From positions 5,270,001 to 5,334,000 of the forward strand of contig JBAJFE010000014.1 of NCBI GenBank assembly GCA_037903355.1: DNA of 64,000 nucleotides. Direction: 5' to 3'. The translations under genes and the position numbers were made by a program. This DNA is from Trichuris trichiura. Lineage: Eukaryota > Nematoda > Enoplea > Trichinellida > Trichuridae. This document shows positions 47,228 through 61,329 of the stretch, in pieces; the stretch's first letter is position 1; the number at the start of each line of letters is the position of its first letter. Below the pieces are notes generated by a model that saw only the letters and a program-made list of their open reading frames with translations, did no database searches and had not been told where the DNA came from.

Positions 47228-50200
47228 TCAATGATGAAACAGCCTAGTATCGGTGAATACTAGTAGGACATTATGTGCTTCACATGCGTTCACGATGGAT
47301 TGATCCGCTACTGAACCACTTGGCACGAGGATTGATTGGACACCAGTCTGCAGGAAGGAATACGAGCAGAGTAAGCAAAAGAAGTGTTATACCTTTAAGC
47401 TTCTAAGTATGCAGTCAACAAATGGAAAAAACCCATCAGAACAAAGAGAAACTCCATGTAGTGTTGAAAGCCAGTGTCTGCGTTCCTGTGCGGAAAGGGG
47501 AGTCGGCAGTGATTGTAAGATGGTCTTTACTTCTTGCAGTTCTTCAGCGTCATCCTTCGCAAATAGCACAATCAAAGTAAATTTATACTGTTCTGAGTAT
47601 ATGGCAGACTAGTAAGTGCGAAATGCCTAAGCATTTTCCTCCGTTATACAAAGTAATTCATTTTCTTAATTTATCACTCGTTGTTGACATGCAGTGCCTG
47701 CAAGTGACTAAAGCACATTTTTACTAAATCAATGGAAGAAAAAATAATGCATAAAAAATCAATTTCGTAACAAAACCGCTTCAAAACCAAGTTGAAGATT
47801 AACAGAAATTAGAAGCAAACAGAGGCTTACTGTTGTAGAGCGAACGAATGCATCCACAGCATTGTTCTTATCAGCTCTTTTAGCTCCATGCACAAACTTT
47901 AAGTCCAGAACATTTGGGTGAAACCTAAGCCACCTATAAAAAACAATAAAAACTTAGAAAAGATATTGGTCCTCTTGCAAGGAACACGAACGAAAACTTC
48001 GTACGAGGGACGATAGTCAAACAGGCAGGTGAGCCACTTCATTTATAAAACAGGCTGTACCCGCTTTAGAAAACACTAACCTGAGTTCATGATTTCAGTT
48101 GATAGCAAACGAAGCATTTTTTAAACTAAAAAAATTACGTAATCTTTTACTTTTTCAGAAGTTGCGTGAAAGGACATATCAATAAGGCATATAACCTGTA
48201 AACAGTTAAGCTACGGCCAAAACGAGTTGACATCGCTATATTTTTGTAAAGTGGAGTGAAAATTTTGATTATTGCTAATAAACTACGGCTATTAAGACTA
48301 CGACAAATAGGGTCGTCGCGCGTGGAACTATTTGTAACAAAAAGTTTACCTTGACGACAATGCAAAGCTAAAACAGTGAACGTTTTGAGCACATCGCACT
48401 AAAATAGATTTACGAACAGGACCCGTGCTGATCTTATTAGCTGTCCTTAGCGGAGACATGCCACAGCTGGTTTCCAGAAATATCAGCAAATGCAAAAAAT
48501 ATTGCTCACTGAATGGGCACTTATACAAGCCAAAAGGTAAGGTGCTTCGTCAAAACCACTCTCCAGTAAGACAATACCAAGGAAATCTGAACATGCCAGT
48601 TACTTATTATCTTCGTCTTTTCAGGGCTAACTTCCTAACACGCTGACGAGCTGATTCGTTCCAGGCATTGGTGCTTTCAACTACAACGACGCGAAACGCT
48701 TTACTCAGCAAAATCTGACCAACAATCGAGACAAAGGATTCATGGTTAGCCATGCGCAGCTACTCATTACCCGCTTAATAAAATGCTTAATCAGCAACTT
48801 GCCTTTGCCGCACATCCAATCAAGCGGTTCTATAATTTATTCTGCGGGTGAACATTTGTTCTCATGAACAAAAGCCGGCGTAAGTCAACGAACCTGAACA
48901 CAAGGCGTTAGGAAGCCATCCTACGTTCAGTTTCTGACAAGGTGAAAGTTGGTCCCAAAGGCTAAATGATTTTTTTGTAATAAACAGTTTTCGGTACATT
49001 GACTTCCAGTCTACAGAACAATCTCGTACAAAACTACATAACGAAGGCTCAGACCCATCGTTTGAAAATCTTACCGCGCGCTTTTTATTTTTTCGAGTAA
49101 TATCTATAATTACATGAATGAACAGCTCCATCAACGGATGGATAGAAGATTATTAGGAAAAGGTATGGAAGGCCACAATGCCTATTCAGAGCTTAAGAAA
49201 CGTTTCACTTTTCGCACCAGCGTGATGAACATAGGGTTAAACCTACAGTTCCGCCACGCTGACGATGTAGCTAGAGTGTTTTGAAGGTTCAGAAAAGAGT
49301 CAGTCGCGCACTGTACCTTCTCCTAACAATCGCTAATCTATTTGTTGGTAGAGTAACTGTTTTAGCTTATTTACAGGTGATCATTACGCGAAGAACGGGA
49401 AAAAGTCGACAAAACAACTTCAAACGAAAACATTGAAGCGAACTACAGAACATACCACCTTTACAATCAAAATTCTGTTACCAAGGAAAATATATCTTCA
49501 ATAACAAAGAGACAAGACAAATTCATCCTCTTTGTCCTGTTCCTTTTCAAGCGCACGCGAAGAATACACTTCTTTAATAATAATCTTCTGAAGCGCTGAT
49601 AATTCTGATGATGCATGCTGTGGTATTGCGACAACATATACGCAGTATTGTTGAGCTTTCTGGCTGAACTTCATATAGGTCTCCCGCGTCAGAAAGGCTT
49701 TGCAGTGAGGAATTGTGTTGATCGCTACTTGCATTCTGTCATTCACGTCTTCATACTACATACAACACATGTACTGAAAGAACGATACGAACAATGCTCA
49801 AACAGGGAGGCTTCCAGAGACGGAAGATCGAATAAGGGACGCCTAGGCAGTATTTGAGGCTGACAACCAGTGACAGATCAGCAGACTAACAAAGATTCTC
49901 AAGCATAACACACAGTCATACAGAAAAATGCATACAATAAGATTACCGCTGGACATGCAAGCAAAAGTGTAGCACAAGTGTCATATTCAGTAGCACTGCG
50001 TCAGCTTCCGTCGGACTCTCGTCACTTACAGAAATTTAAGCAGTATGCTTAGTTGCATCAAAAATTGAATGATAGCATTGGAAGAAAATTTAAGACCGTT
50101 CCAACTTTACAGAAATAATCTGCATACTAAACAAAAAATACTGCTCGTTGTTTACCTAGGCTTACGTTTATAAATGTGGCACCTTTGTTAGATAGGAAAT

Positions 50201-53200
50201 GAATGTGAACTGCATTTCATCACTGTCGAGCATGTAAAGCCACCTTTTCAGTTCATCTCTATTGGTCCATTATTAACTTGTTGAACTGAGGACGTTCTTA
50301 ATGGTTTAAAGCGTTACAGACCTCGTCTCAAACGCTGCTGTACGTAATCACATCTCTTCCGCTGCTTTTTTCTGTGACTGCACCCGGTTGAAGAAACTAA
50401 CTACGGCTTCCAGGACTACCCTTATCTCTTCTTTAGCAGAGATCAAATGATCGTTAAGCAATGAAGTGGTGAATGATATCGATAGATGCATTTTCTGATG
50501 GAATGTTACCGAGCCGACTTTAAAATTGTTAATGTCGTACCGAATTATACACATCTCATCTTCGTATCCCGATTTGTCTTAATTTTTAACGTCCCAATTT
50601 ACCGACCTTATTCGCGCGAGGGCTTGGACCAGCTTTCAATGGTTAATGACCCGTGCAGAGGAGTGAAGGTGAGGGACAATGCCGCAATTAGGAGTGGAGC
50701 CCAACGGGCCCGTTTATCATAACCCCATCTACAGTAACAAAATACTGGCCCTCAGTAAACATGATAAGATGTTGATTGCTTTTCTACCGTTTAAAGTACA
50801 ACAAAAAAATTTAACTACGCAAGTTCTAGAAGGTTTGAAACAGTAATTACCAATTCTCCGCTTTTTCACATGCCAGGCGCACACAGCCAATGCGAGACTG
50901 TTGTCCAGCACCTATACCAATTGTCTAAACCAAGAACATGAAAAGAGATAAAACAGCAATCGTATCTATGAGTACTTGTCCGTTTTTCGCCAAGCAAACG
51001 GAATTAGACTGCGCATACTTCACTGCAATGGCAGCTAACGTGAGGTCACGCGCTATTTCATCAGTCATGCCCTTAGATTCTGAACCGAACCATTCAAAAA
51101 CTTTTTCCTTTGTTATTTGCGCGTTGTTTCTTTGTTGTTTCATATTTATGCCGAAAACAGTGCGCAGTTCCAATTCGTCCGGTACATAATCAGCGTCAAT
51201 CTTTGAAAAAAACTGTTCTCGAATCATAAAGCGAAGCAAGACTACCTACGTGAAGAATGCAAAAGGATCCCTTCTTTTTTCTTCTCAACAATTCAAGAGC
51301 TTTAGGATGATACCCTGGCGCAATGACACCGTCAGAAACTTCTTTCGAAATTAACTGCGCCGTCTCGAAATCACAAATGTCTGATAACGCAACAAAGTCG
51401 CCGTAAGATGAAAGGCGGTCACAGCCTAAATGACATGACTGCATCACGTGTCATCGAAAACGGAACTGTTTTAAATGAAAACTGCTGTTTCATTTGGTTA
51501 TGCATTCCTTTGCCTAGTGACGCGCAAGTCCAAAGTCCCATAACAAATCTGTATCTACTATTTACCTAGCAGTTGGGTATTTATGCAGAGGTTCGCACGA
51601 AGTACGTTCGGTCACATCAAAAGAAAAGCCCCACTACGGATACGTAGTGAAATGGGATTTACGGAACAACGGGAGGGACGTGTCACTGCGACTGACTGAA
51701 CACCTGCCGAGGAATTACGTTGAACTGCAAGGGAATTGCGTTTGCAGGTGTCACTGATCCGGTTAATGACCCGTGCAAAGGAGTGAAGGTGAAGGTGAGA
51801 GAACAGTCGAAATCCCTTTGTGCGAGAAATCAGGGATCCATCATGAAATTAAATGTGATCATCTCATATTGCCATACATTGGTGACGCAGGAACTTGACT
51901 TAATCGATTTTTGTTAACGTATGGGTGCTTTAACACGTTTTGCAAATGCATGTTTAAACAGTGAGGCAGTCAGTTATCAGGATAGCAAACAGCACTACGA
52001 TCCTACAAAATTACTGATCATGGCATTTAATCGCTAGCAGTAGTAAAAAATGTTACTGCTTGTTCATATGACTTTTATCTGGTAAGCGTATGTTAAAAAA
52101 CGCTTTCAACTAGTAAAAACAATAGTTTTTCCATTCGATATAACAAAGCCAACCAAGAAAGACGGGCAGGAACTAGCGACGTCTGCATGAGTTTTAGCAT
52201 ACTGTCGCCTGTTTTCATTTGTTCATGCTGTCGACAGATAGTGAGTCAACCAAAAACTCCGGACGACAGTGTTTGATATTAAAGCAATCAATTGTAACTT
52301 TAAGCTTGAAAACGCACGCATCAGACACAAAAAGCGCTGTAAGTTGACTGCATTCATTATCTATAGGAATAAACAGAGGTCTGAAACATAAATACACGCT
52401 GCTCAATTATGAAGGGGCTTACCTTCTGAGCAACATAAAGGAACATATTCCTTTAAACTTCGTAAAAAAATCACCTTTACACAGTATAGAAAAAAGGATG
52501 TTATTAATAGCTTTTCTACCAAGTAGTGCTTTCATAGTATGCAGCTAGGATGTCAGCTCCTTTTCTTGAAAAAAGTTAAAAAGAACGACGAGCTTCCAAC
52601 GACCACAGGTCTTGTCGCCAATTTTTCGGTGAAAAGGTGGAAATATGACAAAATATGGGATCTCTTTTAACCGGCGTGTACATTTTCATCCCATCAAAAA
52701 AATGGGTCACCTACAAAACTAAATGTAAGCGTGCTGCTTCTATATCAAAAAAACGGGCTTCTCGTTAACTCCCCGTGTCCAACAAAATGCTGCTTTCCTG
52801 AAACACTTTTTCATAGCTAAATCTGAGGTCCAAGGTAAAGTAAGCGAAGGGAAAATGGAATCTCTTAAATTTATCAGCAGTTGTTGAACGCGCATTCGGA
52901 TGTTTGCAAAGGCTATACCAAAACTTCTCTGCAATGAAACTGATTACAAAGAACAAAGTTCAGATAAATCCTTTTTTGATACAACAACAATATAAATCAC
53001 GACCAAGGCGCTAAAGCAAGCTAGATCCGAGTGCTCATAGTGTATCTGTTGGAGTTATTGCGCCAGACACCTGTCTGCCAGACAAGAGAAGAGGTGCTAA
53101 TAGACGTCGGTCACCACCATAAGCGGCATTAACAATGATGGATGGTGTCCACTGTTGGCCATCCTGTGACCCGTCTAATGTCGTTAACCCAAGGCCATGA

Positions 53201-54801
53201 GAGCAACGACGTCTGGGAACTGTCTAGACGTTCCCTATTTAAAACCCTCTCGCTCACCTCAGTTCGTCTCTCCCCGTCTCGCTGATCTCTGTCTCCTCCC
53301 GTATATCGCAAGCTCGTTCAACCATCGCTATACCATCTTACTGTATAACCAATAAAAGCTATCCTCATCATGCTTGACTTAGATGGCGCAACCTTCCAAC
53401 AGTATCAATATAAACTCTGCTTTCTGCCAACGGATAAAAAATCCTTCTGCTCAAAAGATGACCAACAAAAAGGAAGACAAGATCGCGAAAGCGAGTCGAA
53501 CCAGAAAGAAGGAAGCTACTAGGGCGATCATAACAGGAAAAATGAAAGTGGTCAACGCGTTTTATGAATGAACATAACGCATACACTCAAAAGAGAAAGA
53601 TAAAAAGAAAGATGGACAAGACAATAGAATAAAAAAGGGACAAGGAAGGGAAAAATTAAGGAAGAAAAAACAACACTAAGAAAAGAGAGAAAGGAAGTAC
53701 AATATGGAAAGGCAGAACGAAGATAAAAAACGAAAAAAGAAAGAAAAAAGAAGAGGGGATAGAAATGGAAAAAGAAAAAGAGGACAGAGGGAAACAAAAT
53801 AAAAAAACACATAAACCAAAAACAAAACAAGAATTCCAATGGAAACTTTAAAAAGAAAGAACGCTTTTGAAGAATTAAACCAATTTAAAAACCACAGTAC
53901 AAGGATGCTTGTTATGACATTTCTACTTTTTCACCCAGAAGACGACGATGGGGCCCGAAGGCTCCCTCTTCCTTTCCACTTTTTCAATAAAATGGGCAGA
54001 CACTGTTTAACTGTTCATTACAAAAACTTATACGCCAGTTACAAGAAACCCAATTTCCAAAAACAGTGTTTAATTTAATGATCCTCACAAGAAGGCATAG
54101 TAGAATGTTAATTCGTAATACTACTGCTTACGTGCTAAAACACATGTCTAATGGCATGACATGTAAGTTTACGTTCTTACCACGTGCTTTGGCATATGCT
54201 ACAGCTAAAGGCGTCATATGTTCTACATCATCGATCATGTAGACTTTAGATTCGACGTCACTGAGTTTTCCAGCAATTGCAGCTCCTACAACAGATAAAG
54301 TTACGAAGGACAATAGCTTTCTAGAACGCCCTAAACGTCCCCGTAAACATGTTTAACATTGAAAATCAGCGCAAAAATTGATCTAAAAAACGCATCAGAA
54401 GTTGCAGTGTACCACATTATTCCCACTTCGATGGGTGTGCATGACTGGCACGATGACAATGCGAATGCATGACTTCAATTTGCGCAGTAGCAATCTGCCT
54501 CTTCTCAGACGATAACGTTTCTCGAGGAAATGATAATCTCTCGCAAAGAGTGACCTAGATGTCTTATAGCAATGCAACAATAGTCTGAAAACTCGAGCTC
54601 CCAAATATGCAGCTTCATAAACTGGCGTAATGTTTCCTTAGAACCTAACACTTGAAATCTTCTGATCTATAAGATGTAAGCTATTAATATTTTCGTGACC
54701 TGTGAATTGTATACGTCGTTCCTAGCTTTAACTTGTTAAGATTAATAGAGATGATTTCATAAAAATGACGCGCTACTTGTTATATCTACTTATAATGCTC
54801 C

Positions 54802-54848
<47 letters not shown>

Positions 54849-57800
54849 GAGCTTGAAACAAGACGCACCTTCATGGATCCAGAAACGATTAAGTTTGAAA
54901 TTCAGTATGGTTGTTTCCTGCTCATTCTTGGTTCTCGAAATTAGCCAAACGCCCAACGCATGGATGAGCAGTTTTTAGTGAAGTCAAAACGTTTTCTTTC
55001 GGAACTCCTTTCTTCTGTCTTCAGAGATAATGGTCGGGAACGGTAGCAACAATTTTTAGATTATGTATTATAAAAATTGTGAGACGAGTGGCTAGGAAAC
55101 AACTTGTGCGACTTCATTTTATATACTTATGAATTGGCATTGGTTGCGATGAAAACTTTAGTTCGGATTAAGAAGCTTCCAGATCAGTTTTTGTCCTTTT
55201 CCAGCGTGAAATGAATGTAATAAACATGGAGGTCGGTGGTAGCGTTACATAAACTTCGATCTACCGCTAAGAACCACGTCCATTGCATTGATTTGTCGTT
55301 AATAACAGATCAGGACTGATTTGAAAGTTTCGTGTTCCGGATTAGTTTTTCTCACAATGGGTGCCAAGCGGTAAATACATGTAACGAAAACATATACTTT
55401 TTTTCTACAAGCTTTGATGTGTTTAAAGTTAAAAGTTTTACTTGTATTTACAAAATACGTACTTAGAACTTTCGGGGCGATCCGTGCCTTTTCAACAATG
55501 AAATGAAAAATTCATGCATACGTATGCTGGCCAAAAATATACGTACGCCGATGTTAAGAAAACTATATATCCCAAAATGTACCGCAAAAATAAATAAAGC
55601 AATCACTTACCAGCAGGGCTCACGTGTTTGAACGAGGCAGCAGCAGGAACATTAAAGGTCTTACGAAGCTCACTGACTAATTGCCAGGAGTTCAGTGCAT
55701 CTAGTATATTAATGAACCCAGGAGCGCCATTCAAGACAGCAAACGGTAGTTGAACAGCTCGCGGAGAAGATGGAAACGCTCGAGCAAAGTTCTGATGCGG
55801 ATTCATACCGTATCTAAGTGATAAGCTGGCTTTCTGTCCCAAATAAGTAATGCGCATATAGTCAGCAATCAGAGAATCATAGAATGAAGTCCACTGAAAT
55901 GCCTAAAAATAATAGCTATAATGCTGTGCGAAAACTTGTTCTAGCAAAGAAGCAACGCCGCAGAATCTCTTTTCACTTATTTGCTTAATGCATTCCATAA
56001 ACGCATACACTAGAAATTCGATTACACGAAGTAATTGTTGCGCGGATAGTTCGGGTAATTGAAGGTCAGTCAGATGTCGCGGTAATTTAATTCGTTTGAT
56101 ATGACGTTGCGAGCCTTTCTTTACTTTTTTAATTTTATTTATTATCAGCTCCATTTTCCAAAGATATTCCACAAGAATATATTACTATCAAGATGACATG
56201 GCAAAAAATCACATTTACTAGAAAAGTTTGTTACGTAATTTGGTCTAAGCGTTGCTTTAATTTCTTGGCTGCTAAACTACAGCTGTTTTTCACTTGTAAC
56301 ATTGCTTTTTAGCTCCATTCTTCGTGTCTTAGCAGCCACTGCACAGCAACATCCAAATCTTGAAACGACTTACCATACCCCGTGCATACAGCTTCTATTT
56401 CATCTTTCTGATAAAGCTGCTTTTCCCACATGGCTCCCTTTGTACGTTTGACATTGACATTCAGTATTTGAAAATTTAAATCCTCTCTGTCGCAAGCTTA
56501 TATCGTAACATCAAGCTTGTTCTACTTGGCTGATATCGGAAAGGTTTTTAAGGTATCGAACACTTATACTGCTACTTCTTCGTCTGGTTCTGAACTCTGC
56601 AGCTGTGGATCGCATGTTCCTTCGTTCGACTGCGCGCTTCTGCACATAGCACATGAAAACAGGCAATGACTACCTACGTGTTGAAGTTTGTTTATCCGCG
56701 GAAAGTCTTTTGAACCAAAAACCACAGATACTGGAAGCGAATAGTATTTGCTTTATACAGAATTTAAATTAGGCTTCCTGGCTGATTCAGATAATTAAGA
56801 TTCTGATATTTGAGCATCTGGCGAACTTATAAACACGCATTGCGCGCAATATATTCTATGTACCTTAACAGCAAGCATTTGGCGAGTCTCAAGAGTTGTG
56901 CCGTTTAAATCAGGAGACGTAATTTCATTGATAATTCTAAAAATAAATTATAACCAAGCTGCAAACAAAACATAAAATAAAACTTACAATGAATAGTCCG
57001 ACAAATCACTAACCACTGTTACGAACTGGTAATTTTTCGCTGCCGCGCGAAGAAGTGCAACTCCTCCTAAAAACAGTTTAGGAATACCTTTTCCTTGTAG
57101 CTTACCATACCTATGTCAATGTTAGCTAACGCTTCTTTGTCCGCAACTCTTGGCGCCGATACAGTTTCCTCGAAAGGATAGAAGTTGCATACCACAAATC
57201 TAAACAAAGGAAACACTCTGCTGAAAGAAGCCTTGCAAGCAATGCTTAGTCAGCTGTCAAGATCCATCATAGCGAAATTATTTAGCTGAAGCATTTTACT
57301 CAGCAACTCTAGTTTGATCCGTGATCCTCTCCTTAAAGTTACGCTATTCTTACAACTATGAACAAGCAAGTGCTCACGAACTATGCAAACTAACTGCATA
57401 ATAATGTTCCTTACCGCACCCTACGCCATCCGTTTTCTCGCAATTGTTGGATATCTTTTTCAGTCGAGTCAGCCAAAATTCCTGCGCAGAAGATCTGTCA
57501 TATCGTCTAGAATAGTTTTTATTTCGCCACCTGCAAAAATGGAAGGATGCAGCGTCTTCACACGGCCTCCAAGCAGCTCGGAGAAACCCGTAACAGAACT
57601 GATTTTCCTAAGAATATAATTATGAAAAGCCACCGCTTGTAATAAAGTAGCAATGTACCTTGCGGGAACCCCATTGTTGATAAGGTGATCGTATGTGCCA
57701 TCACTGGCAGCTATTTGTACTTTGCCAGAACTGATTAACGCATTCGCTAGCTGGACAATTCCCTTCTTGTCATGGACGCTTATTATGGCTATAGGAAAGA

Positions 57801-59427
57801 TAACAATAAATCAGTTAATCTGGAGACAAATGCAACCGTACTGGTTATCTCAAACGGTTATACCTATGATTATTAAGAATTTCCTAAGGAGCTACTCCTT
57901 TGAAATTAATCATTAAAATTAACGCAGCTCTGAAGGTACAGCGTCCAGTCATTTTTCTCGGTTAAATAACGAATCGGAATCGTCGACAGTTGGTGGGTGG
58001 AGGGGCTCCTCCTAAACCACGCGGACGATGAAACTATAGCACTCTGAAAACTTCGCACATAGTTAACTGTGTTCTGTGATTTTTCCAATAACTGCTTATC
58101 CATCCGTTTGGTAGATCATTTATTTGGCTTAACTGCACCCAGACACTTATGACAAATGGGAAAACTGGTGAAGAACAATCACTCATTTTTGAACAGCTAT
58201 ATCTGATAAAGTTCAGTGAAATGGCAACGGGTACTTTGTCTCCATTCCACAGCTGTTAACCATATGTCTTATCCGCGGGATTTTGAATTTGCAAATACTG
58301 AGCCACTTCGCAAACGGCTTGAGTTCAATAAAAAACAAACTTAAGCTTTTTCCCCAAACGTTGGCTGAATACGTCCCACAAACAGTATTGCCTGCCAAAC
58401 GTTAAGCTCGCCTTTATTGTTAATCACTGCGTCAAAAGCTCATGTGGCGCGGTTGGCTACGCACGGTACCGTTAATCCCGACAAACATGCAAAGGAGAAC
58501 GACGGAGAAAACCATAACTTGGACTACTCGTGTAGTGGCGCGTGACGACACTTTAGAAATATAAAAGAGACAGTATATAGATAAAAACGTGTAGTCTAAC
58601 CTTAAAATGCTATACTTCTAATGGATACGCAAAGAAAGATGAGACAATTTGATAGCAGACACCTTCACATTAAACGTCTCGTTTAGTTACAACTTGTGAA
58701 TATGGCCTTCCTTGCAACAGACAGCTGAACTTTCATTATCTTTTTGGAACGACTTCATTTCCATTAATGTTACTTGGCAATCCTACCATCTCAAAGTGAG
58801 GGATGCGCAACAACTGTTGCACTGCTTAATGACAAAGGCAAAGAAATACATGTTCACACCAATAAACCATTGTTTTCTCACTAACATGGATGCTTAATAA
58901 AACAAATAGGTTGGTCAACATTACGTGTCTGTTGTTGAGGTTCTACTTAAACCTATTTTTGGTCCGCTGATTAGTACTAAACGGAAACCGGACGGTTCAA
59001 GAATTGATATGTTTGAACGTTAGTTCAAACAGTTAACCACCTGTCGAGCAGAATTGTGCAAAGGACTTTACTTGCCTATTGTGGCAAATTAAAACGAAAC
59101 AGAAACAGGCTATGGAAGTAAAATGTCGACAAAACATTAGCATGGGATAGAAGAATTCGCAAAGGCGACTGTAAAGGACTGACACTTTTACTTCCTCGTC
59201 TTGAGCACTCTATTAAACATTTCATCGCTAACAATAAGAAATATTACCATAACTACTGTTTGCAACCGAGCATTAAGATCCACGATTATAATCGTCTGAG
59301 CGTTCACGTAAAATTTTCTTATCTAAGAGCCCCAACTTCCAAACCGAAGTGCAGGAGAAAAGTAAAAACGAAATGTAATTAAAACGCCCTGAGATTCGAA
59401 CTTACCCCATTCAAAAGCATTTGCCAT
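47228..59427 (-). CDS. ATIC: Bifunctional AICAR transformylase / IMP cyclohydrolase (PurH)
   Basis: Catalyses the last two steps of de novo purine synthesis (AICAR to FAICAR with 10-formyl-THF, then to IMP) in the cytosol. Fifteen exons fit: 59427-59406, 57788-57659, 57607-57531, 57481-57415, 57199-57111, 57066-56988, 56936-56864, 55902-55611, 54285-54181, 51425-51250, 51200-50976, 50924-50851, 47933-47831, 47554-47393 and 47347-47228. They sum to 1794 nt (597 aa; the human enzyme is 592). Phases all match. The N-terminal MGS-like cyclohydrolase has [38 protein letters not shown] and [12 protein letters not shown]; the transformylase has [17 protein letters not shown], the catalytic [48 protein letters not shown] and the terminal DTRLFHH. 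Exon 1 (22 nt, MANAFEW) is inferred from its fit and its GTAAGT donor and is the weakest part. Confidence 0.93.
49498..49746 (-). other. Unassigned ORF in ATIC intron 12
   Basis: 82 codons on the ATIC strand inside its 2.9-kb intron, reading [16 protein letters not shown] and [18 protein letters not shown]. The composition looks protein-like but the start is GTG, no splice partners are convincing, and no family is recognised. It could be an old coding fragment or chance. Confidence 0.2.
53047..53401 (+). mobile_element. Solo LTR with perfect 5-bp target duplication
   Basis: 355 bp starting TGTTGGAGTTATTGCGCC and ending TTCCAACA (TGTTGGA/TCCAACA inverted ends), flanked on both sides by GTATC (53042-53046 and 53402-53406). 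Inside are TATTTAAAA at 53236 and AATAAA at 53351, in the usual U3-R-U5 order. There is no internal coding region, so the provirus was lost by LTR-LTR recombination. It lies in ATIC intron 9. Confidence 0.93.
53560..53835 (+). repeat. Purine-rich (A/G) tract
   Basis: About 275 bp in which A and G make up the great majority of plus-strand bases, with many GAAAAA, AAGGAA and GAGAGA runs. It lies 150 bp after the solo LTR in ATIC intron 9. Relative to ATIC transcription it is a long polypyrimidine run. Confidence 0.8.
54805..54848 (+). repeat. (TTA)n microsatellite
   Basis: About 44 bp of uninterrupted TTA repeats in ATIC intron 8. Confidence 0.97.
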
Positions 59428-60056
59428 AGCTGTACCAAGATCAGGTTAATCTGAGTGGGCAGCACTAAACGCTCTTGAGCCAATCCCAATAATCTAATTT
59501 GCATAAAGAAGGAGCACAAAACTGTGGCCCAAATAAAAGATAAAAGATGTTGGTTGTTCTATGTTACCAGAGAGAAAGATAAGGCAGCCTACGCATAGAA
59601 AGCAAACAAGATCGATGATTAAGAACTCTCAACGTCAGCAATTTTGACTTCGATAATGAAGGCGGATTTTGGTTCGTTAAAGCGCACGTGTAATACAAGG
59701 AAACCAGCAAACGTTGTTGCTTCTCCAAATGAGAACTACTCATTTTCCTTCCACTGATGTTCTTTTTAAGCATACGCTGTGTCAACTCACAGAAGCGCTC
59801 ATATCAAGAGAAAGAAACAATGTCAAACGTGTACGAAGAGTTTTATGCCAAAATAAACATTCCTTTTTTCTTCAATCCTCTTTCATTCGTTGTCTGTGAA
59901 AGAGGCTAACTATTTTTCTCAACTTAGTGAATGCATTTAAAAAAAACTCCGCAAATAAAAAGGATATTTCTAATAAACGAGCTAGGAGCTTTCAGTAAAA
60001 TTTTAAGTCATGGAAACTGTCATAACAAACGTGCAACTGTAAGCTTTAAGCGCGCA

Positions 60057-60209
60057 CAGTTTCTATTTCAACGTATTTTTGCAACAAATCCTATCCCGTC
60101 TTCAGCGAAAAGATCGACTCAAACGGCCTTCTTCAATAACACCTTCGCACTGAAGACGGGAGAGGATATATCCCGAAAGTTTTGTCAGTAAAACTTGAAA
60201 TAGGAACTG
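60057..60209. repeat. Palindromic hairpin-core element F (diverged)
   Basis: The outer ends CAGTTTCTATTTCAA and TTGAAATAGGAACTG are inverted. Inside are TCCCGTCTTCAGCG and, inverted, CACTGAAGACGGGAGAGGAT then ATATCCCGAAAGTT. The stem pair has changed together (GGGA/TCCC in place of GGGTC/GACCC). It lies upstream of ATIC. Confidence 0.7.
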
Positions 60210-60863
60210 TCTAGTCCTCAAAGTTAATTGGTGCTAGTCTATTCAGACACTTTCCCTATCTGCAGAGACGAAGTTCTAAGAGAAACAGGTGGGCGCCGTG
60301 ACAAGCAAACACTTGCTTTTCTCGTGTAACTTTCATCATGCCAAATTTTGATGATTCATCTGAATGATTTTCAAAGTAGCACTAGAAAAGCGTGAAGGGG
60401 AAGCCAAGAGGACCACTGGACGCGGTAAAGGTTCAAGGGCAGGTGGGAAGGGAACAATCAGGCTGAAAGAAGGTTACAAAAGAAGGAAAAAGAATCATGC
60501 GCAGGAGACAGCAGCAAAACCACACAGCCCTGCAGCGGTGTTGCCTTGAAAATGCACCTGAAGGTTGTGGACCTTCTGGCGCTCGCACAGTACACTCGTC
60601 GCCTACGCCACACTCATGAAAACTGAACAATACAAAGGGTACAATACGAGACTAGGTTTCTTCTGCCTTACGTGTTCCAGCATAACTCAGGAATCGTGGA
60701 TTACTATTCCTCATTCGTGTATAATTGAAATTGTGACATCTGGTAATGGAGGTTCATAAATTTCCATAGCCAAATCACGCGATATCAGTTTTATTGATTG
60801 AAAAAGTTGGAGCCTGATCCAGCCACAAGGATCTTGATGAAATTCAGCAAATAAAACAAGCTC

Positions 60864-61075
60864 TCATTTTAATGATTGCAACGTTGACGATAGAACCAGG
60901 CAAGTTCTGGAAGCTCTGATGACCTGTCGCCTTCGCCTATTAAAACTATTTGCTTTTGCTAACACTAATCTAACAAGGTTAACTGCACTTTCGTCATCAC
61001 GAGAAACATATTTGCTATCAAGCACATTTTCAGTGAACGCTTGTATTAATATTTCAAGCACTACCAGAATGCCTG
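60864..61075 (-). CDS. Possible terminal exon of an unidentified gene
   Basis: An open frame from an acceptor-like AACTTTCAG (minus strand, exon base 61075) reads VVLEILIQAFTENVLD, VSRDDESAVNLVRLVLAKAN and ends SSTLQSLK at a TGA (60864). AATAAA lies 69 nt further on (60795-60790), as expected for a 3' end. A GTAAGC donor 50 bp upstream of the acceptor (near 61128) would give an intron of the usual length here. Between 61200 and 61320 the same strand has an open ILFAANGNDVGVWVLMIF and FPNGQFSVMTRKGQR segment that could be another exon. The gene is not identified. Confidence 0.35.
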
Positions 61076-61329
61076 CTGAAAGTTACACGACGTTCTTTTA
61101 CTTTCAATACCAATTTTAGCTTGCTTACCTGTGGTTCTGCTTCCGTTAAAACTTTGGCAGCGATAACATTTAAATTCCGCCTTCTCTCTCCATGTGGGAT
61201 GCTATCGTTGACCCTTTCGTGTCATGACACTGAACTGACCATTTGGAAAAATCATTAATACCCAAACTCCGACATCATTACCATTGGCCGCGAATAGAAT
61301 CTGCATTTGAACCTGTCAAATGAAAGAGG

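Noticed and set aside
55903..56172. ORF in ATIC intron 7
   Set aside because: Open frame next to exon 8 with no family match. ATIC exon 8 begins at a clear TTTTTAG acceptor and does not need it.
57383..57916. Plus-strand ORFs over the ATIC 5' exons
   Set aside because: They are antisense shadows of ATIC exons 2-4, whose minus-strand reading matches the family.
59388..59412. tRNA B-box-like GTTCGAATCTC on the minus strand
   Set aside because: No matching A box, cloverleaf or 3' end. The string coincides with the ATIC exon 1 donor GTAAGTTCGAATC.
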